From the NCBI GenBank assembly GCA_903858085.1, contig CAIOHJ010000045.1, positions 26,674 through 90,673 of the forward strand: DNA of 64,000 bases, given 5' to 3'. The position numbers and the translations under genes are program-made. This stretch comes from an uncultured Chloroflexota bacterium. Its GTDB lineage: Bacteria; Chloroflexota; Anaerolineae; Caldilineales; Caldilineaceae. Shown here piece after piece: positions 63,199 through 64,000 of the stretch. Under the pieces are notes generated by a model that saw nothing but the letters and a program-made list of their open reading frames with translations, had not been told where the DNA came from and made no database searches. Position 1 is the stretch's first letter, and each line of letters starts with the position of its first letter.

Positions 63199-63417
63199 TC
63201 ACTGGCCACTGGTCACGCCCAGCAGCAGTTGGGCCGCCTGTTCGCTGGCCCCAGCCACCAGATCGACCCAGTCCACGCCGTTGGCAAAGCTCGAAAGTTC
63301 GAACTGTTCGAACAGTGGCACCCAGAGCGAGACTGCCAAGGAAAACCCAACCAGCCCCATGGCCAACACCGCAATAAACCCCATCCGCACCATCCACCGG
63401 CGATTCTGTCGCAGCAT
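63199..63417 (-). CDS. Small single-TM membrane protein of unknown function
   Basis: 72 residues. A basic start (LRQNRRWMVRMG) precedes one hydrophobic helix (FIAVLAMGLVGFSLAVSLWV) and a polar tail ending near VTSGQ. The TGA lies within a few bases of the trmB start, so it may be its translational leader. The start is uncertain (ATG 63417, 63393 or 63384, or TTG 63441), and no family was recognised. It is reported because of the coupling and its clean membrane profile. Confidence 0.5.
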   Translation of the reverse strand: MLRQNRRWMVRMGFIAVLAMGLVGFSLAVSLWVPLFEQFELSSFANGVDWVDLVAGASEQAAQLLLGVTSGQ

Positions 63418-63442
63418 AAGTCCAACGTTTCGATTCGGCAAT

Positions 63443-63470
63443 TTGCGATTCTTTGGCCCTATGATATACT
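63443..63470 (+). promoter_or_regulatory. Promoter of tRNA-Val
   Basis: TTGCGA (63443-63448) and TATACT (63465-63470) are separated by 16 bp, with the -10 box 23 bp before the mature tRNA start. Confidence 0.6.
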
Positions 63471-63493
63471 GAGATCAGAAAATTGACGAATCA

Positions 63494-63567
<74 letters not shown>

Positions 63568-63590
63568 CCTTTATTGTCGGACATAGTACT

Positions 63591-63634
63591 GGAAACCGCA
63601 TGGCAGGTGTGAAAACACCTGCCATGCGGTTTCC
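63591..63634. terminator. Perfect 20-bp hairpin with GAAA tetraloop after tRNA-Val
   Basis: Arms GGAAACCGCATGGCAGGTGT (63591-63610) and 63615-63634 are exact complements around a GAAA loop (63611-63614). It is followed by GCTTTC. It may end the tRNA transcript, but the arms share their core with repeats further on, so it could equally be part of a mobile element. Confidence 0.7.
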
Positions 63635-63769
63635 GCTTTCTAGGGCCCCGGCAATGTTAGCCGTCGAACAGAAAAATTAAGCGTCGAAAACCGCACGGCA
63701 GGGTCAGCAGGCAGACGGTCAACCACAGGGGCGCCGGAGGCGCCAGGCAGCAAACCGGAAACCGCACGG
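63593..63769. repeat. Four copies of an AAACCGCAYGG motif
   Basis: Direct copies at 63593-63603, 63688-63698 and 63759-63769 and one inverted copy at 63622-63632 (in the hairpin's second arm). The repeats span the 180 bp between tRNA-Val and the integrase remnant and look like ends or binding sites of an integrated element. Confidence 0.7.
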
Positions 63770-63778
63770 AGGAGAACA

Positions 63779-63853
63779 ATGGACTTCCAGACCGCCTTGG
63801 CGGGCTATTGGCTGGCCCGCGACGATTTCAGCCAGAACACCGTCAACGACTGA
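63779..63853 (+). pseudogene. N-terminal remnant of a tyrosine recombinase/integrase
   Basis: An ATG with a GGAGGAG ribosome site 6-7 nt upstream opens 24 codons reading MDFQTALAGYWLAR then DDFSQNTVND and a stop. This resembles the first helices of the SAM-like core-binding domain of phage/tyrosine integrases (L-GYWLA----S--TV-DY). The sequence then changes character at about 63848. It is far too short to work, and its location just after a tRNA gene fits an integrative element. Confidence 0.5.
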
Positions 63854-64000
63854 GCAAGAGGTCGTTTGGGAGGAACGGCTGCTGGGAGTGCGTTCCTTGA
63901 GCGATGTCAAGACCGTGCAAGCTAGTCTGCAAGAACGATTGGACAAAGCAGAAGCGGCGCCAGGCCAATTGACGCCCGCTCGGCAACGGGGGAAACGTCA
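63852..64000 (+). pseudogene. Transposase-like fragment running off the window
   Basis: From the integrase break the overlapping frame reads EQEVVWEERLLGVRS, then VKTVQASLQERLDKAEAAPG, then LTPARQRGKR to the window edge. The charged helix followed by LTP-R-RGKRQ resembles interior parts of IS1634-like DDE transposases by eye. The frame is open from 63681 but has no evident start, so this is an internal fragment or the joined remains of an insertion sequence. Its continuation lies outside the window. Confidence 0.4.

Overview
The window is a chromosomal segment of a GC-rich bacterium. Housekeeping genes lie on it (carA, secA, gcvT, gcvH, ndk, trmB, a tRNA-Val), together with many sugar and nucleoside ABC systems, alanine/proline-rich lipoprotein linkers, a DUF2723 protein, FkbM and GH4 families and GTG/TTG starts. 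This mix fits the phylum Chloroflexota, perhaps the Caldilineae/Anaerolineae side. That placement is inferred from gene content, not from a marker phylogeny.

Layout. 0-8.3 kb: the tail of a Cys-rich protein, a PflX-like radical SAM protein, carA (minus), secA, an alpha/beta hydrolase and a lipoprotein with two rhodanese domains. 8.3-12.5 kb: a four-gene minus-strand operon (LarA-like, HPS/KGPDC-like decarboxylase, zinc dehydrogenase, sugar isomerase/epimerase) behind one promoter whose -35 box sits in a perfect inverted repeat. 12.6-15.3 kb: an LTA-synthase-like sulfatase and a YceI lipoprotein. 15.3-23.5 kb: gcvT-gcvH followed by FkbM, CDP-alcohol phosphatidyltransferase and flippase-like genes, then a GH20 hexosaminidase, a Gfo/Idh/MocA dehydrogenase and ndk. 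23.5-30.5 kb: a BMP-type (nucleoside-like) ABC transporter continuing into a histone-deacetylase-family gene and a TPR gene. 30.7-32.6 kb: small membrane and zinc-ribbon proteins and an M23-like protein.

32.7-33.1 kb: a non-coding block with seven perfect DnaA boxes and several near-perfect ones, many in 11-bp register and in two opposed groups. This is a strong candidate for the chromosomal origin, although dnaA is not next to it. 33.2-36.9 kb: a NarL-type two-component pair and an HtrA-like lipoprotein protease. 36.9-51 kb: a carbohydrate-utilisation locus with a GH29 fucosidase, two GH4 glycosidases, a complete Opp-type ABC importer and, upstream, an 855-residue regulator that joins a sugar-binding fold, GAF, a histidine-kinase core and an AraC DNA-binding domain in one chain. 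51-63.4 kb: a UbiA-like membrane protein, an ABC exporter, large membrane and glycosyl-transfer proteins, a SAM methyltransferase, a solitary DNA methyltransferase and trmB. 63.4-64 kb: tRNA-Val(CAC), a 20-bp GAAA-loop hairpin, and remnants of an integrase and a transposase, which mark a mobile-element graveyard at the tRNA.

Working together: the two ABC import operons share a plan in which the abundant binding-protein gene is followed by a strong intercistronic hairpin before the permease genes. The 38-51 kb locus probably senses, imports and hydrolyses alpha-linked (partly fucosylated) oligosaccharides. The 8-12 kb operon looks like an unassigned sugar-acid or polyol pathway. No computation was run; all family calls come from reading motifs.
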